DNA from: Dichetophora obliterata | Lineage: Eukaryota; Arthropoda; Insecta; Diptera; Sciomyzidae | Reading direction: 5' to 3' | Assembly: GCA_963920525.1 (NCBI GenBank) | Contig: OY986437.1 | Span: 197,117,511-197,181,510, forward strand | DNA length: 64,000 nt | Shown: piece by piece, positions 33,560 to 45,204 of the stretch | Layout: the number at the start of each line of letters is the position of its first letter | How positions within the stretch are numbered: position 1 is the stretch's first letter | Notes under the pieces: generated by a model | Told to the model about the DNA's origin: nothing | The model's database searches: none | The model's input: only the letters and a program-made list of their open reading frames with translations | Program-made: the position numbers and the translations under genes

Positions 33560-34758
33560 AAATTTTTACATACTTAGTTTTTACCACGCCCCTTCCGTTC
33601 CTTTACAGCTCACATAAATAGTGTTGTTGTAATACTATTTGCTTAATTTTAAAAACTTTTTGTCACCAAAAACATTTATATGTCTTAAACTTTTTTAATT
33701 TTAATGAAAATAAATGAAAAAAAAAATGCATGAAAAACAGCATTGTTGCAAAAATTTGAATTTTTTAATGCAGATTGGAAGAGCTTTTTCCCGACTGTAA
33801 TTTTTGACAGCTAATTTTTTACACCTATTTCACCAGCCAATATTTTTACAAAAAAAAACTCGATTTTAAGAGGTTATTTCAAACCATTATAGCTAACGGA
33901 TGGCAATCGCTAGAGTCGCAATATTTGGGGAATCATTACAACAAACCAAGAATTATAGTGAGCATCTGTGCAGAACAACTTTTTTTTTTCTATGAAGCGT
34001 GAGGCGCCTTAATATATATATATATATATTTCGTTCAATTTGTTTTTGCTTAAAAGTTTTATAAAAACACTTAATAAAATTGTTTAACCATTAGGTTAGT
34101 TTATATATATATTTTTTTAAAACTATCAAAAAATTTACTTTTAACCTACTCAAAAAATTACCCAAAAGTTATGTATGTTGTGAAAAAAAATAATTAAAAG
34201 TTTCATTTCTGACTACCTTTCATAAGACATAGCAATCATTTGCATAAATTCTTTCAGTTTTGTAAAAAATTGTTTAACCGCTCTTGTCATCAAAACAACA
34301 AGGTTTCGGTTTTTGATACCTAAGTAATTTTATATTTTACAAAATATTCACCCTAATTCTATAACCCGCGCTCGCTCTCAAAACTACGCACAATGAAAGA
34401 TTTTTTCACATTGAAAACGCTCGCATTGGAACAAATCAAAAAGTTGTGGGGAATGATTTTTTTTTCTTCGCGTTTTTTAATCTAAACATACTACTGCTTA
34501 TAAAAACATATCTTAGAAAACTATAGTCCAAAAGCTTTTTGCTTCATAGTCCTCGAAAGAAGGCCTTGCTTCAAATATTTTGTTGTGCGTAAATATATTT
34601 TTTATAAAGCTTTATTAAAGTTTAAATATTTCGCTTATTGTGCAATGAATTGCACCCATTTTTGGCACACATAATATATATAGATTTGATATTATTTTTC
34701 TGCATCATTGCTTTTAAAACTGATTTTTCGTAAAAAGAAATAGGTCTTTGAAATTATA
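33560..34758. other. No recognised feature
   Basis: AT-rich DNA with a (TA)n run near 34014-34028. No transposon ends or plausible coding region seen. Confidence 0.45.
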
Positions 34759-35156
34759 GGGGTATTCACGGGTTGTTGCGAATTGCAAGAGTGTGAAAAT
34801 GCAAGATAATTTGCACACTAACGCGTGAACATCAATATTGCAACTCAATTATACAATAAAATTAAATGTCGAATGAACAGTAAATATATTGCCACCTTAT
34901 TTCAAAATGATAAAAAGTTATTAAAATCTACGTGCAAACATAAGCTTTTTAAAGTTTTACCCAGGTGGCAACTACGTTCGAAAATAACCAAAACATGAAT
35001 CATCTCTGTTTAGCATCACTGTTTGAGCAGTGCGTAGTTCAAAAAGAGTTGCAAAATTGCTTCCAATGTATTTGTTGTTGGAATGATGCAAAAGTTCGCA
35101 ATCATGCATTTTTGCATCGTCGCAACTGCATTTCGCATCAACCCGTGAATACCCCT
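34759..35156. mobile_element. MITE, GGGGTATTCACGGGTTG ends, TA duplication
   Basis: Left GGGGTATTCACGGGTTGTTG; inverted right AGGGGTATTCACGGGTTGAT. TA outside both ends. Both arms continue with GCGAA(T/A)TGCA. Confidence 0.9.
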
Positions 35157-35559
35157 TATGTGTTTTTTTTTAATTTTCAGATTATTTTCCGTTTTTAAAT
35201 AAACTGTTATGCATCAATTCTAATCCATGAAATCCTTTAGTTATAATAAATTGCATCTGTTATTAACAAATCATTATCAAAAAGTTTTGCATGAAGTTGC
35301 CCGAAATTGAGTTATAGTTGATAAAAGTTAACGCTTTTTATAGTAAAAACTCCTTTGGGATATAGTACATGACAATATATAAATATTTTTAGGATGAATA
35401 TATTTACGTCATGGATTGAATGAGCTTCTAGACAACTTTTTTTAGAAATTTGATACTATATGGCACTGATTGTTGCTACGCCTACTTTTACAACCATTCT
35501 ATATATATAAAATCGTTCGTGCGGTGTCTCTTAAGATCTCAGGAACAGCAACACGTAAA

Positions 35560-36040
35560 TCCACCAACTTTACAATATCTGTTATTAAAATATATATCTC
35601 GCTAAAAAAAATTACACCCCTTTTACCGACCACAAATCAATAAAAAGGCTATACATCAGACGGTTTTGGTCGTTTTAGAATAAAATTTGATAATTTAGTT
35701 CGTATGGTTACTGGCGGAAACTTTATAAAAATAGGAGTAGTCGAATTATGTTTACGCCCCATTTTCAGGGGATAGGCGTGGTGCGAAGCAAAGTGTGCCA
35801 GGTACAAGCTAAATTGAGCTTCAATTTTGGCAGTCGATATGTTTTGAGTACGACATGCTTTATGGAAACAACTTTTTGCCACACCCCCTTATACCGCCCT
35901 CAAATCAATATAAATGCTGTATTTCGAACGGTTTTGCTCGTATTAAACTAAAATTTGGTAATATATTTCATATTATTACTTTCGGAAACTGAACTAAAAG
36001 TGGGCGTGGTCGCAATACAGTTATGCCAGTTCAATATAAG
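35560..36040. repeat. ~268-bp direct repeat, CGCCC-rich
   Basis: ACCCCTTTTACCGACCACAA (35616) and ACCCCCTTATACCGCCCTCA (35883) start parallel stretches sharing ATCAATA, CGGTTTTG(G/C)TCGT and AAATTTG(A/G)TAAT. GGGCGTGGTCGCAA/GGCGTGGTGCGAAG links it to the array at 1755-4160. Confidence 0.65.
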
Positions 36041-36398
36041 AATTTATTTTTCCGATTGGCATGAATATTCTTATATGGAAGTAAGGCGGTCTACGGCAGG
36101 ACAACATCTGCCCGGGACTAATAGTGATTTTATAAAATATTTTACACATTAACCTATTTTAACTGAATGAAAACCTTTTTAATGAAGATTTTATGCCTGG
36201 ACTTCTTAAATGCTTAAACACGGGTATTTTTATTTTTGACTAACTTTGTAAATCTAATATTAGATTTTCGATTTAACGCACTGCAGTTCACTAAAAGTCA
36301 TAATTTCCGGCTGTAGGGTATCAGGCTCTTGTGAAAAAAAACAAAGAAAGGTTACATCAGTCTTTTCCTTGAAGAACTCTGTAAATAATACTCAAAAT

Positions 36399-36704
36399 TC
36401 AAGTATCTAGCATTAATAATATAAATGTTAGCGTTAAAAACAGGCGATGCAAGGGTTTTTGCCATTGTGCGATGTCGAAAGAAAATTGTTCTATTCTTGA
36501 AACTTTTAATTTCGACGTCGAACAAACTGTTTTATCGGCATTGCTCACTGAAGTATTGAACAAACGACGCAAGGTGGGGCGAGCCCATGCAAAGGGTTGG
36601 ACATCGCATATTGCTTTAAATAATTGATTGTAACTCTGATGTATTGAACCATTTGATGTATCTTGGCCAAATTTTGAACATGTCTTCTTAAAAGAATTTC
36701 TCAT
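36399..36704 (-). other. Unrecognised open frame, 101 residues
   Basis: The frame encodes a basic, Phe/Ser-rich sequence (CSKFGQDTSNGSIHQSYNQL, FAWARPTLRRLFN). No domain recognised. It lies 260 bases from another minus-strand frame that looks transposon-derived, so it may be part of the same decayed element. Confidence 0.25.
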
Positions 36705-36963
36705 GAAATCCTTTAACCTTTATGAGCGTAGCTGGTCTAGGAGACCCAAAAATGCATGGTAAAAAACATTTTTTTTGTGTTAAGCGATATTTCTTACCTG
36801 TATTTTATTACACAATGTGTTTTTAAACAAGAATTTATTAGCTTATTACATTTAAAAGATGCTTAAAGACAGCATAAATCTCTATTTAAAACACATTATA
36901 TGTAATATTAAGAGCAAACAGTGATTTATTTATACCACATATAATTATGCAATATGCTTAATT

Positions 36964-37416
36964 TTACACATTATCAGTAAAAGTTATATTTTCACTTTCC
37001 TCATTAAAAAGGTATTTTGCTACAATCAGATAGCTTTGTGGTGATTTTTTATTAAAACCATCGATTGAAAGTATTGGATCTGAATTGAGCAGTAGGGCAT
37101 GCAAAAGATCTGAATTGCAAGCAGATCTTGAGAATTTTCTCGTGTTGTGAAGTCTGAAGAACCGAAATTCTAATTTTGTGATATTAATTTTAAGACCAGA
37201 TGCTATGACCTGAAGTATATTTAAATTTTTACGCATTAATGTAAAACAAAATAATTCATATATGTATATATTAAAATGTTTTACCTGCAATATAACATAA
37301 AATCGTTTAATTAAATTTTCGTCTACTCCAGTGATTTCTGAACTTTTCTTGTAATTAGTAAAAAGTCTGCAAGCAGTGTTACGGTCATGACTTTTACCAG
37401 AGATTTGCAATACCAC
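36964..37416 (-). pseudogene. Probable decayed transposable-element ORF, possible intron
   Basis: The minus-strand frame reads CRLFTNYKKSSEITGVDENL-IKRFYVILQ, later VIASGLKINITKLEFRFFRL and HNTRKFSRSACNSDLLHALL. The second half resembles an insect repeat-encoded protein with an R-x-x-R-K-x-SR-x-x-x-N-x-DL-x-x-x-LL-x-x-SDP pattern that I know only as uncharacterised and transposon-associated. Between the halves GTAAAACATTTT... to ...ATACTTCAG (about 37285-37210) looks like an intron of about 75 bases; removing it keeps the frame. Function unknown. Confidence 0.4.
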
Positions 37417-37419
37417 GTA

Positions 37420-39240
37420 TATTAATAAACCTTAAACAATTTTAATTTCGTCGTCAGCAAAATAGTATAGTGGTGTTGATTCAAATGCTCTCATCATAAT
37501 CTTTACATTTTGGTTATTATGCACGCAGAAAAAAATGTTTACTGGAAACATAATATGATATTAATATATGTATATAAAAACTTTTTGTAGCAAACAATTT
37601 TATTTATACAAGAAACATTTTATATATGCCATAAATATGTTATGTTCACTGCAAACAAGCTAATTTGTTGCAATGAAAATATTATGTACACTGAATTATC
37701 ATATAAGCAATATGTTCGCAGCAAACATTTTCTGATTGTCACAAACATAACTATGTTCACTACTTTTAAAATATAGTTCATATAAATTATTGACGGTTAA
37801 AGATATAACAATTGTGTTTATTGCCAGATCACTTTTAAGTGGATTTCATACCTTTTATCTGTACTGTACTAGTTTATGTAATTTTTTTTGAATCGTGTCT
37901 GAAATATATGTCAAGAACCAGACATCTTAGATAAATAAAAAGTATTTCAAAATATTTTCATTAAAATTGTCTACACTTATTTAGTACAACAAATTTACGT
38001 AAATTTACTAGTAAGGATTCTATGCCGCAATCAAAGCAAAAAATCTATTTTTTTTCGTTTACAAAAGGTCACGGATCCGGGCCGGCATGGGTTAATACAA
38101 TAAATGTATCCCTAACTTGGTTTTTTATTCATTCGCAAGTTTTATCGCTAATTAAACTGAATCATTTTCTATAGTTATGCTGTAATAGGCAAACTTTGTG
38201 AGAAATGCTATAAAAAAGCCGAGGAATACAATTCTGATATTGAAATTCTCAGAAGGCGCTGGATGGCGCGCGCTGATTTTTTTGTTTTGAAACATTTCTT
38301 ACTATCATTATTTGTAATGTAAGGTACATTGACCCTGGTCAACCCTGGCCATTTTTTTATTTTTCAAATTAAAATTTTTTTTAATTATAATTTTTATTCC
38401 TTATCGCAATAACGTCATAACAAAAAACTTAAAAACAAAATATGTGGTTTAAAAGTCTAGAGTATAACCTTTCATAAAATATAAAGATCTGTTCAATCAA
38501 GCACTTTAACAAAATGTTATAGGACTTTAAAAAAAGACTATATTTTTTTTATATTACAAAATATCAACTTTGAGGCTTTACAAAAGCAAAAGTACGCACT
38601 TAAATATAAAATAACTGCCCAATTCAAATAGCCCAAATATATTTCTATCGAAATGTATCAAAATATTATAATAATTTGTAAGTTGCACTTTTTTCTGGAT
38701 GTCCAATCCTTTGTATGGGATCGCCCCACCGTGCGACGTCGAAAAAATATTTAAATTTTTGATCGTCAAAAATTGTGTATCTGATTTTAGTCAATACAAA
38801 AGTAGAAATCATTATGTAAGAACAACTTTACAAAGAATTTGACATTAAAACATAAATAAAAAAATCATAAGTTGATTCAAGAAGCAGACAACAAGAATGA
38901 AGTTAAAACTGTTGGTAGACGAGATGATCGCTAGAGGTTCAAAGGCCAATCGATGAACAAAATGTCTTTTGGAAGGACCTCGTCGATAAACTTCGAAGGG
39001 CCACTAGCAAGAGACAAGGCAGGATGAAAGAAGGTAAAAATTTAGTTTTTATAGTTCCTTTGACAACTTGAGAGGTGGAAGGTATGGCGTCAACCTGGTA
39101 ATTTACTATTTAGTATGGTTCGGTGAAACGTTTAAACTCCCACCTATAACAATAGCCAAGTTTCGATATCAGCTCTTTGCCACATCATCTGCGAACGCTC
39201 AGATTTTTTTCGAGACTTTATAGTTTGTGGGTTCTGCTGC
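37420..39240. other. No recognised feature
   Basis: AT-rich, with GTTCACTGCAAACA-like repeats between 37620 and 37750. No gene or transposon ends recognised. Confidence 0.4.
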
Positions 39241-39489
39241 ATGGATATCAGAGCTGTAAAGTCTGCATTCATATTCAGAATTTTAAGTAAAACTGAATAA
39301 CGACATAAGAATGCATTCAATGAATGCAAAATTGAATTATACATAAAATTTTTAATTCACATTCAATTTTAAAAAAATGATTAATTAACCATTTCAATTA
39401 TTCATTTTCGTTATTCATAATAATGAATCAATTTTTTTATTCATTTGAATGCTATTCACAAAGAATTACAGAATTTTCAATTATTCTAT

Positions 39490-39775
39490 TTTTATTCATT
39501 ATTCATTTTTTATTCGTTATTCATTTTTTATTCTTTATTCATTTGTTATTCATTATTCATTTTTTATTCATTATTCATTTTTTATTCATTATTCATTTTT
39601 TATTCATTACTCATTTTTTATTCATTATTCTTTTTTTATTCATTATTCATTTTTTATTCATTATTCATTTGTTATTCATTATTCATTTGTTATTCATTAT
39701 TCATTTTTTATTCATTATTCATTTGTTATTCATTATTCATTTTTTATTCTTTATTCATTTGTTATTCATTTTTTG
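39490..39775. repeat. (TTATTCATTATTCATTTT)n left arm
   Basis: About 16 units of 17-18 bases, with occasional G or missing T. It is the mirror of 41458-41780. Confidence 0.95.
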
Positions 39776-39813
39776 TTATTGCTTAGGACTCGGGCTGTGT
39801 TTTTTTTTTATAG

Positions 39814-40077
39814 CAGCCCTATTCTGGCAAATTTACAAATTGTTAAACAGTATTTTGAATATTTCTATGTGTTTGTTGTAATTTTTTTATTTCAAAACAA
39901 AATTTGAAGCTCAAAAATAAAAAATTTTGATAAAAATTGTCAATTGCTTTTCAGATATTGACAATTTCATTAACAAATTTTGTTTTTTGAGCTTTAAAAT
40001 TTGTATTGAAAACAACAAACACATTGAAATATTCAAAATACTGGTTAACAATTTGTTAATTTCTCAGAATAGGGCTG
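39814..40077. mobile_element. 264-bp foldback MITE nested in the hAT-like element
   Basis: CAGCCCTATTCTGGCAAATT at the left, inverted right CAGCCCTATTCTGAGAAATT. Nearly the whole length is palindromic, centred near 39945 (arms share AGTATTTTGAATATTTC and ATGTGTTTGTTG). No clear target duplication. Confidence 0.88.
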
Positions 40078-40847
40078 TTAATTTGACGATATAGATAACA
40101 ACAGCAAAAAATTTTTTATAAATATCTTCAGAAAACAAAAAAAAAAAAAACATAACAGACAAACCTAAATCGTCGTGTCTAACAATCTGTTAAAAAACGC
40201 AACAAAAAAATTTTAGGAAATTGGTGAGAGAATTCGGTGGCATTAAAAGCATGTTTTATTTGGGCCTTACTAGTTTCTAAACGTACGCTTGATCTCTGTT
40301 GTCTTAACTTATGAAGAACCAAATCCTCACACCCCGCTGGAATAAGTATATCGTTTATGACATTAAATTTAAGAGTATGTAGTTGGTTACTTCGATTATC
40401 CATTTACCACTGGGACGAAGAAGCAAGCTCGGCATTAATTCGCTGGAAATAGTCATGACTGCGTGCTTAGCTTACTCTGAATTTTATTAACACTCAACCT
40501 ACCGATATTTCTTTTATACCTTTTCCTGAACCTCATCATCAAATTGCTGGTGATTAACATATCCATCATTTTTATTATTAAACGCAGATAACGGTTTATT
40601 TATTATTAAATGTATTTAATGTATTTATAATGGTATAGAATGAAAAACCATGTATAGATTCGAAAAACAATAATAGCAGGTCAGATTTACCGATTGCGGT
40701 CAGTTTAGTGTTAACCTAGTTTGTGTTTCCAAGCGTACGATTCTAAGTACTTGAAGTTATTTCATATTTAAGGGGGTAGTTCGGTTACTTAGATTCCTTT
40801 TTTCAAAATGTTTATTTCATGTTTCATTCAAATGAGAAACTCAATTT

Positions 40848-41012
40848 TTTTACATATCGATGGCTTAATATAGAAAAGGCGTTTTTCTATAGAAAACTTT
40901 TTAAATGCAGATTTTATATACAATAAAATAGGCAAAAAATTTACAATCGTAGCTTTCGCAAAAAAAAAAAAAAACGAGTTACGCATTTTCTATATTAAGC
41001 CATCGATAAAAA
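40848..41012. repeat. Short inverted repeat (~28-bp arms)
   Basis: ATCGATGGCTTAATATAGAA (near 40856) is mirrored by TTCTATATTAAGCCATCGAT (near 40989). Confidence 0.85.
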
Positions 41013-41457
41013 AGTACAAAAAATTATTTTGAAGTTCTTACCAGCTTTTGGTATCTTAAATTGTACATACTTTTATTAACAGATATCTTTCTGTTCCTGA
41101 AGTTAGAGTTCGACGCGTTTTATATCAAGTTTTATGTTGGATTTCTTAAACCAATTTTTAAATGAAAATACTTTAACCCGAATCACCCTGAATAAATTTT
41201 TTGTTAAATTTTTAGAATGACCTGTTAACGCAAATATAAAATGGCTTAAACTAAAATAAGCACATTTTAAGTGTTTGTGTTTGCGTACCCATATGGCAAC
41301 GACAGGGTGTTTCGGGTTAATTGTGAGCTATTTAGATCAAATAAGTTTGAAGAAGGCAACAAAAACTCTATATATATGTATATTAACTTTTAAAATTTTT
41401 TTTCTGTTCTTATCAATATCGTCAAATAGATAAGCAATGACAAAAATATTAATAACA

Positions 41458-41780
41458 AATGAATAAAGAATAAAATATGAATAATGAATAACAAAGGAAT
41501 AATGAATAAAAAATGAATAATGAATAACAAATGAATAATGAGTAACAAAAGAATAGTGAATAAAAAATGAATAATGAATAACAAATGAATAAGAAATGAA
41601 TAATGAATAAAAAATGAATAATGAATAAAATATGAATAATGAATAACCAATGAATAATGAATAAAAAATGAATAATGAATAAAAAATGAATAATGAATAA
41701 AAAATTAATAATGAATAACAAATGAATAAAGAATAAAAAATGAATAACGAATAAAAAATGAATAATGAATAAAAATAGAA
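41458..41780. repeat. (AAAATGAATAATGAATAA)n right arm
   Basis: The inverted counterpart of 39490-39775. The three overlapping minus-strand ORFs, rich in Phe, Ile and Tyr, are its translations. Confidence 0.95.
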
Positions 41781-42359
41781 TAATTGAAAATTCTGTAATT
41801 CTTTGTGAATTGCATTCTTTGTGAATAGCATTCAAATGAATAAAAAATTTGATTCATTATTCTGAATAACGAAAATGAATAATTGAAATGAATAATTAAT
41901 CATTTTTTTTAAATTGAGTGTGAATTAAAAATTTTATTTATAAATCAATTTTGCATTCATTGAATGCATTCTTTTTTCGTTATTCATTGATTCATTTTTT
42001 TGTGATTTAAATCAAATTGAATGCATTCTTTTACAGCTCTGATGGATATACTCGTATAGCTTTCATAGCTATTTATTTAGATTTGATGGCAAACAAATTT
42101 ATTCTTCGAAACAGTGATCTACTGTATTTATTTTTAATGCAGCATGTATCTCATAGTATAAATTCAGAATTAATACAGTCCAATGCATGCAGCATTGCTG
42201 CTACGGCAGTTCATTTAGCAGACATGCCTTCAATTTCAATTTATTAAGTAATAATGTTAACATATAAGACAGAGTCTTTTGAATGCAGTAAGAATAACAT
42301 CATAACAACAAGCTATATACAACTCATAAATACATATAGGTTAAAATATATATTTAGTA

Positions 42360-42811
42360 AGGGTATTCACAATGTGGTATATTTGCCCTTGTATTGTGTA
42401 TTTTTGATAAATTTGATATTTGTAGTAAATTTTGTAAAATTACAAAAACAAAATGTACAGTATTCAAAATACAACCCTGTGGCAAAAATACAACGATGGA
42501 ACAATATTTTATTTTTTGTAAATTTTGTTGTGTATTAGATCAGCTGATCGCAAAAGCATTTCTACTCAACATGGAGGAAGCTACCGACAACGCTGTGAGT
42601 TTATTTAATAAAGTTTAATGTAATGTAGTGTTTCGATTCAATTTTTGTATGATTTCTTTTAGTTAAATGATGATTTAAATTAATATTTCCAAGCCAAAGA
42701 ACATAAAAGATCAGCTGATTTAAAAAATACAATGGTTTTGTGAAGGTTCGTTCACAATGAGTTGTAAGTATTGTAAATTTTGTTACAAATACACCACATC
42801 GTGAATACCCC
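42360..42811. mobile_element. MITE, AGGGTATTCACAATGTGGT ends, with exon-like fragment
   Basis: Left AGGGTATTCACAATGTGGTA; inverted right GGGGTATTCACGATGTGGTG. TA outside both ends. Inside, ATGGAGGAAGCTACCGACAA-CGCT|GTGAGT (42571-42600) and TTCTTTTAG|TTAAATGATG (42663) look like a short first coding exon, a 68-base intron and the start of a second exon. It may be the 5' end of a transposase gene left in an internally deleted copy. Confidence 0.75.
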
Positions 42812-43029
42812 TAATGATTTAATAAAACTTAATAAAAAAGCAATACAAGATATTATTATCGCAACAAATCATAAGTGATCAAAATATTATTATTAGTTAC
42901 AAATTATTCTTATTCTTAAAGAGGAAGAAAAGGATAATATTAAGAAAGAATTTTTATTTAAAATCAACAAGAATTAAAACTATCAAACATTTAGAATTTG
43001 GATTTAAATCATAAAAAATCAACTTAAGA

Positions 43030-44560
43030 AAGGTATTGTAAAATTTCACACTTAAAGTTGCGGTTATTTTCAATACATTTAATTCGTTAAACAGCTAGTT
43101 CCAAATTCTGATGGCGTTTGCAAAAGATAGTCTGTTGGAGTTTAATAATGAAATTAATAATGTTAATTAAATAATGAAACTAGCAGGCTCATATTTCTGG
43201 TTGATCTGCAAAATTGTAGCTTCTTAAAAAGGTATTTAGGAGTCTTTATGTAAAAATATGCAGATTCTAGATAGTTGAAAATATTGCAACCGAGTATTTT
43301 GTTGCTCAAGTGACTGATGTGTTCAAACTTTCGAAGGCCAAATACATATCTCACAGCGTTATTAAATGCTTGTTGTAACTTAAGTTTGAATCTGGAATCA
43401 AGTTTGCTATAGACCAGCGATGCCCACGAAAATTATTTGAAGAGTGCAAAAACAACAACAACAAGCAACAACAACATCAAATAAATTTTTAAATCTGGAT
43501 GCAATGACGAATTTCCAATAACACGAGTGCTGGCAGAGTCCGCGACAGCGAACTTATACTATGTACACTGTAAAAATAATGAATCAAGTAATTCCATATG
43601 TTTCAGTTTTTTGCTAGTCAGAATACATTCTGATTTACCCAGCTTTAACCACGTGGAGGTTTTCAGATATCCTTTTTTTTATATTTTGTATTATAGTTTT
43701 TAATTTTTTTTGTTTTTTACTTTTTTTATTTTGTTTTTTATTTTCTTTTTATTTTTTTATGTTTTTTTTTTTGTGAATTTTTTATTGTATATTTTTTTTT
43801 TATTTTTTAATCTTATAATAATTTTATTTGCTTTAACGTAAATTTTTCATTATCTTACTGTTTTATTATTAACTAAACTGTTATATTGTTAAGACTACAA
43901 TCTTTTTAATCTTTTTATCTATGAAAAAATAGGCAAACTCCTAGTTTTCCGCAAATTATATTCTTGCCATATTTCAAATGTATAATAACCCCAACAAAAA
44001 TTAAATATTCTGATGCAATATAAAAAAGTACCCATTTGCAAATATTCAATAACTTTTTCTCAATGTGTATTCGCACAACGAAAAATATAAAGAATACGAT
44101 GCATGCTGTTAACGTCTGCAATCCGAATGCCAAAAACAGCCGCGCAAAACAGCCGCGATCGATGGTGCCAAACAACAACATGCAAACGCAGAATAGCTAT
44201 CGATGGTTCGAAAGAACAAAAACAATAACATTAAGAAACGAAGCTGAAATTGTAAACTGAATTCTGCGAATTACAACAATCATCAAAATATTGTAGTTGT
44301 TGTAAAAGAGTGAAAAGAGTTAGGCGCTGGGCATCGCTGCTATAGACAATACCAGAGTATGAAATGATTGGGACTATAAGCTGGAGCACTAACTTTTTTC
44401 TAGTATCGACAGGTACAAATGACACGGTCCAACTCAAGTTCCGAAGGGCATAGTAGGGCAACAACAGAATTTATGTGATCTTCACAAGGAAAGGACGAAT
44501 TAATAATGTATCATAGATTTTTAACTTTGCCAACAAAGTCTAGCCCAAATCCGTGTAAAT
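43030..44560 (-). pseudogene. LINE ORF2 C-terminal relic, split by a hAT insertion
   Basis: On the minus strand, 44560-44348 reads ...LDFVGKVKNLRYIINSSF..., CEDHINSVV..., RKKLVLQLIVPIISYSGIVY. After the hAT (43415-44339) it resumes KLDSRFKLQLQQAFNNAVRY, VFGLRKFEHISHLSNKILGC and, further on, LSFANAIRIWNELF. This is the region downstream of the reverse-transcriptase catalytic core in CR1/Jockey-type LINEs. The copy is 5'-truncated, with frameshifts. Confidence 0.7.
43415..44339. mobile_element. Non-autonomous hAT, 8-bp duplication CTATAGAC
   Basis: The ends CAGCGATGCCCA and, inverted, CAGCGATGCCCAG are flanked by perfect CTATAGAC copies (43407-43414, 44340-44347). Subterminal GAAGAGTGCAAAAACAACAA and its mirror extend the similarity. 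It sits inside a LINE relic, whose reading resumes after it. No transposase recognised. Confidence 0.92.
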
Positions 44561-44624
44561 AAATAGTTGGTATATTAGAAAAAGAATAACTAGTTTTGAA
44601 AAATAGGCAAAACATATGATTTAA

Positions 44625-44975
44625 GTGGGTTTATATTATAGCATCATTATGTCAAACGAACGATGCGTGTATTTGACGAACACTTTGTTCAAAAGCCGAG
44701 AGTCAGCTGTTTTGGATCCATGTAAGAAGGCTGACAGACAGGAACGAAGACAGCTGGCTCAGTGTTCATTCATTAGAAGTTTTTTAAAAAGTCGTTTAAA
44801 AAAATTTCCTTTTATTTGGCTTCAGACGTTTACACTGTTCATACCCCTTCAGAGTTTAAATTTAATTACTGAAAATCTTGAAAAACTTTCATTGAATTTT
44901 AACGTGAATAAATTAAGTGATATAAGAATACAGAAGGAGAAAATTGAAGTGGTATCGAAAACGAACTATAGCTAA
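44625..44975 (+). other. Unrecognised open frame, 116 residues
   Basis: A basic protein (for example CKKADRQERRQLAQCSFIRS). No domain recognised. It overlaps no known element; probably chance or a fragment of a repeat. Confidence 0.15.
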
Positions 44976-45171
44976 CTCTTACAAAATAATAAGGGTTCTC
45001 ATCTAAGCATGTAAACATGTAAACATGTATAGCATCTAAATAATATCAAACCTATATGTATATCGGGGTGTGTCGCAAAGTAACCGCAAAACAGTAAACA
45101 ATTTTATGTTTGGTAGCCTGAGGAGGTTTGAAGAGTGGGCTTGAAAGGGCTCCACCAATATTTGGTGCGAA

Positions 45172-45204
45172 GAAAGAGGAGGAGGAGGAGGAGGAGGAGG
45201 TGCA
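45172..45204. repeat. (GGA)n microsatellite
   Basis: About ten AGG units in a row. Confidence 0.95.

Larger units (their letters stand above)
39249..42041. mobile_element. 2.8-kb hAT-like element with microsatellite arms, 8-bp duplication ATGGATAT
   Basis: The ends are CAGAGCTGTAAAG and, inverted at 42041, CAGAGCTGTAAAA. ATGGATAT lies directly outside both ends (39241-39248, 42042-42049). The arms are inverted copies for about 230 bp (GAATAACGACATAAGAATGC, AATGCAAAATTGA) and continue as (TTATTCATTATTCATTTT)n for about 300 bp each (39490-39775 and 41458-41780, in opposite orientation). Large apparent ORFs here are microsatellite translations. The interior (39790-41450) contains no transposase I recognise, but carries a nested foldback. 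Confidence 0.9.

Noticed and set aside
39423..39907. Three overlapping ~150-codon Phe/Ile/Tyr-rich ORFs resembling membrane proteins
   Set aside because: They are the three frames of the (TTATTCATTATTCATTTT)n array; the same applies to 41337-41835 on the minus strand.
44625..44975. A host gene of 116 codons
   Set aside because: No domain, no splice or promoter context, and it sits in a region of LINE and MITE debris.
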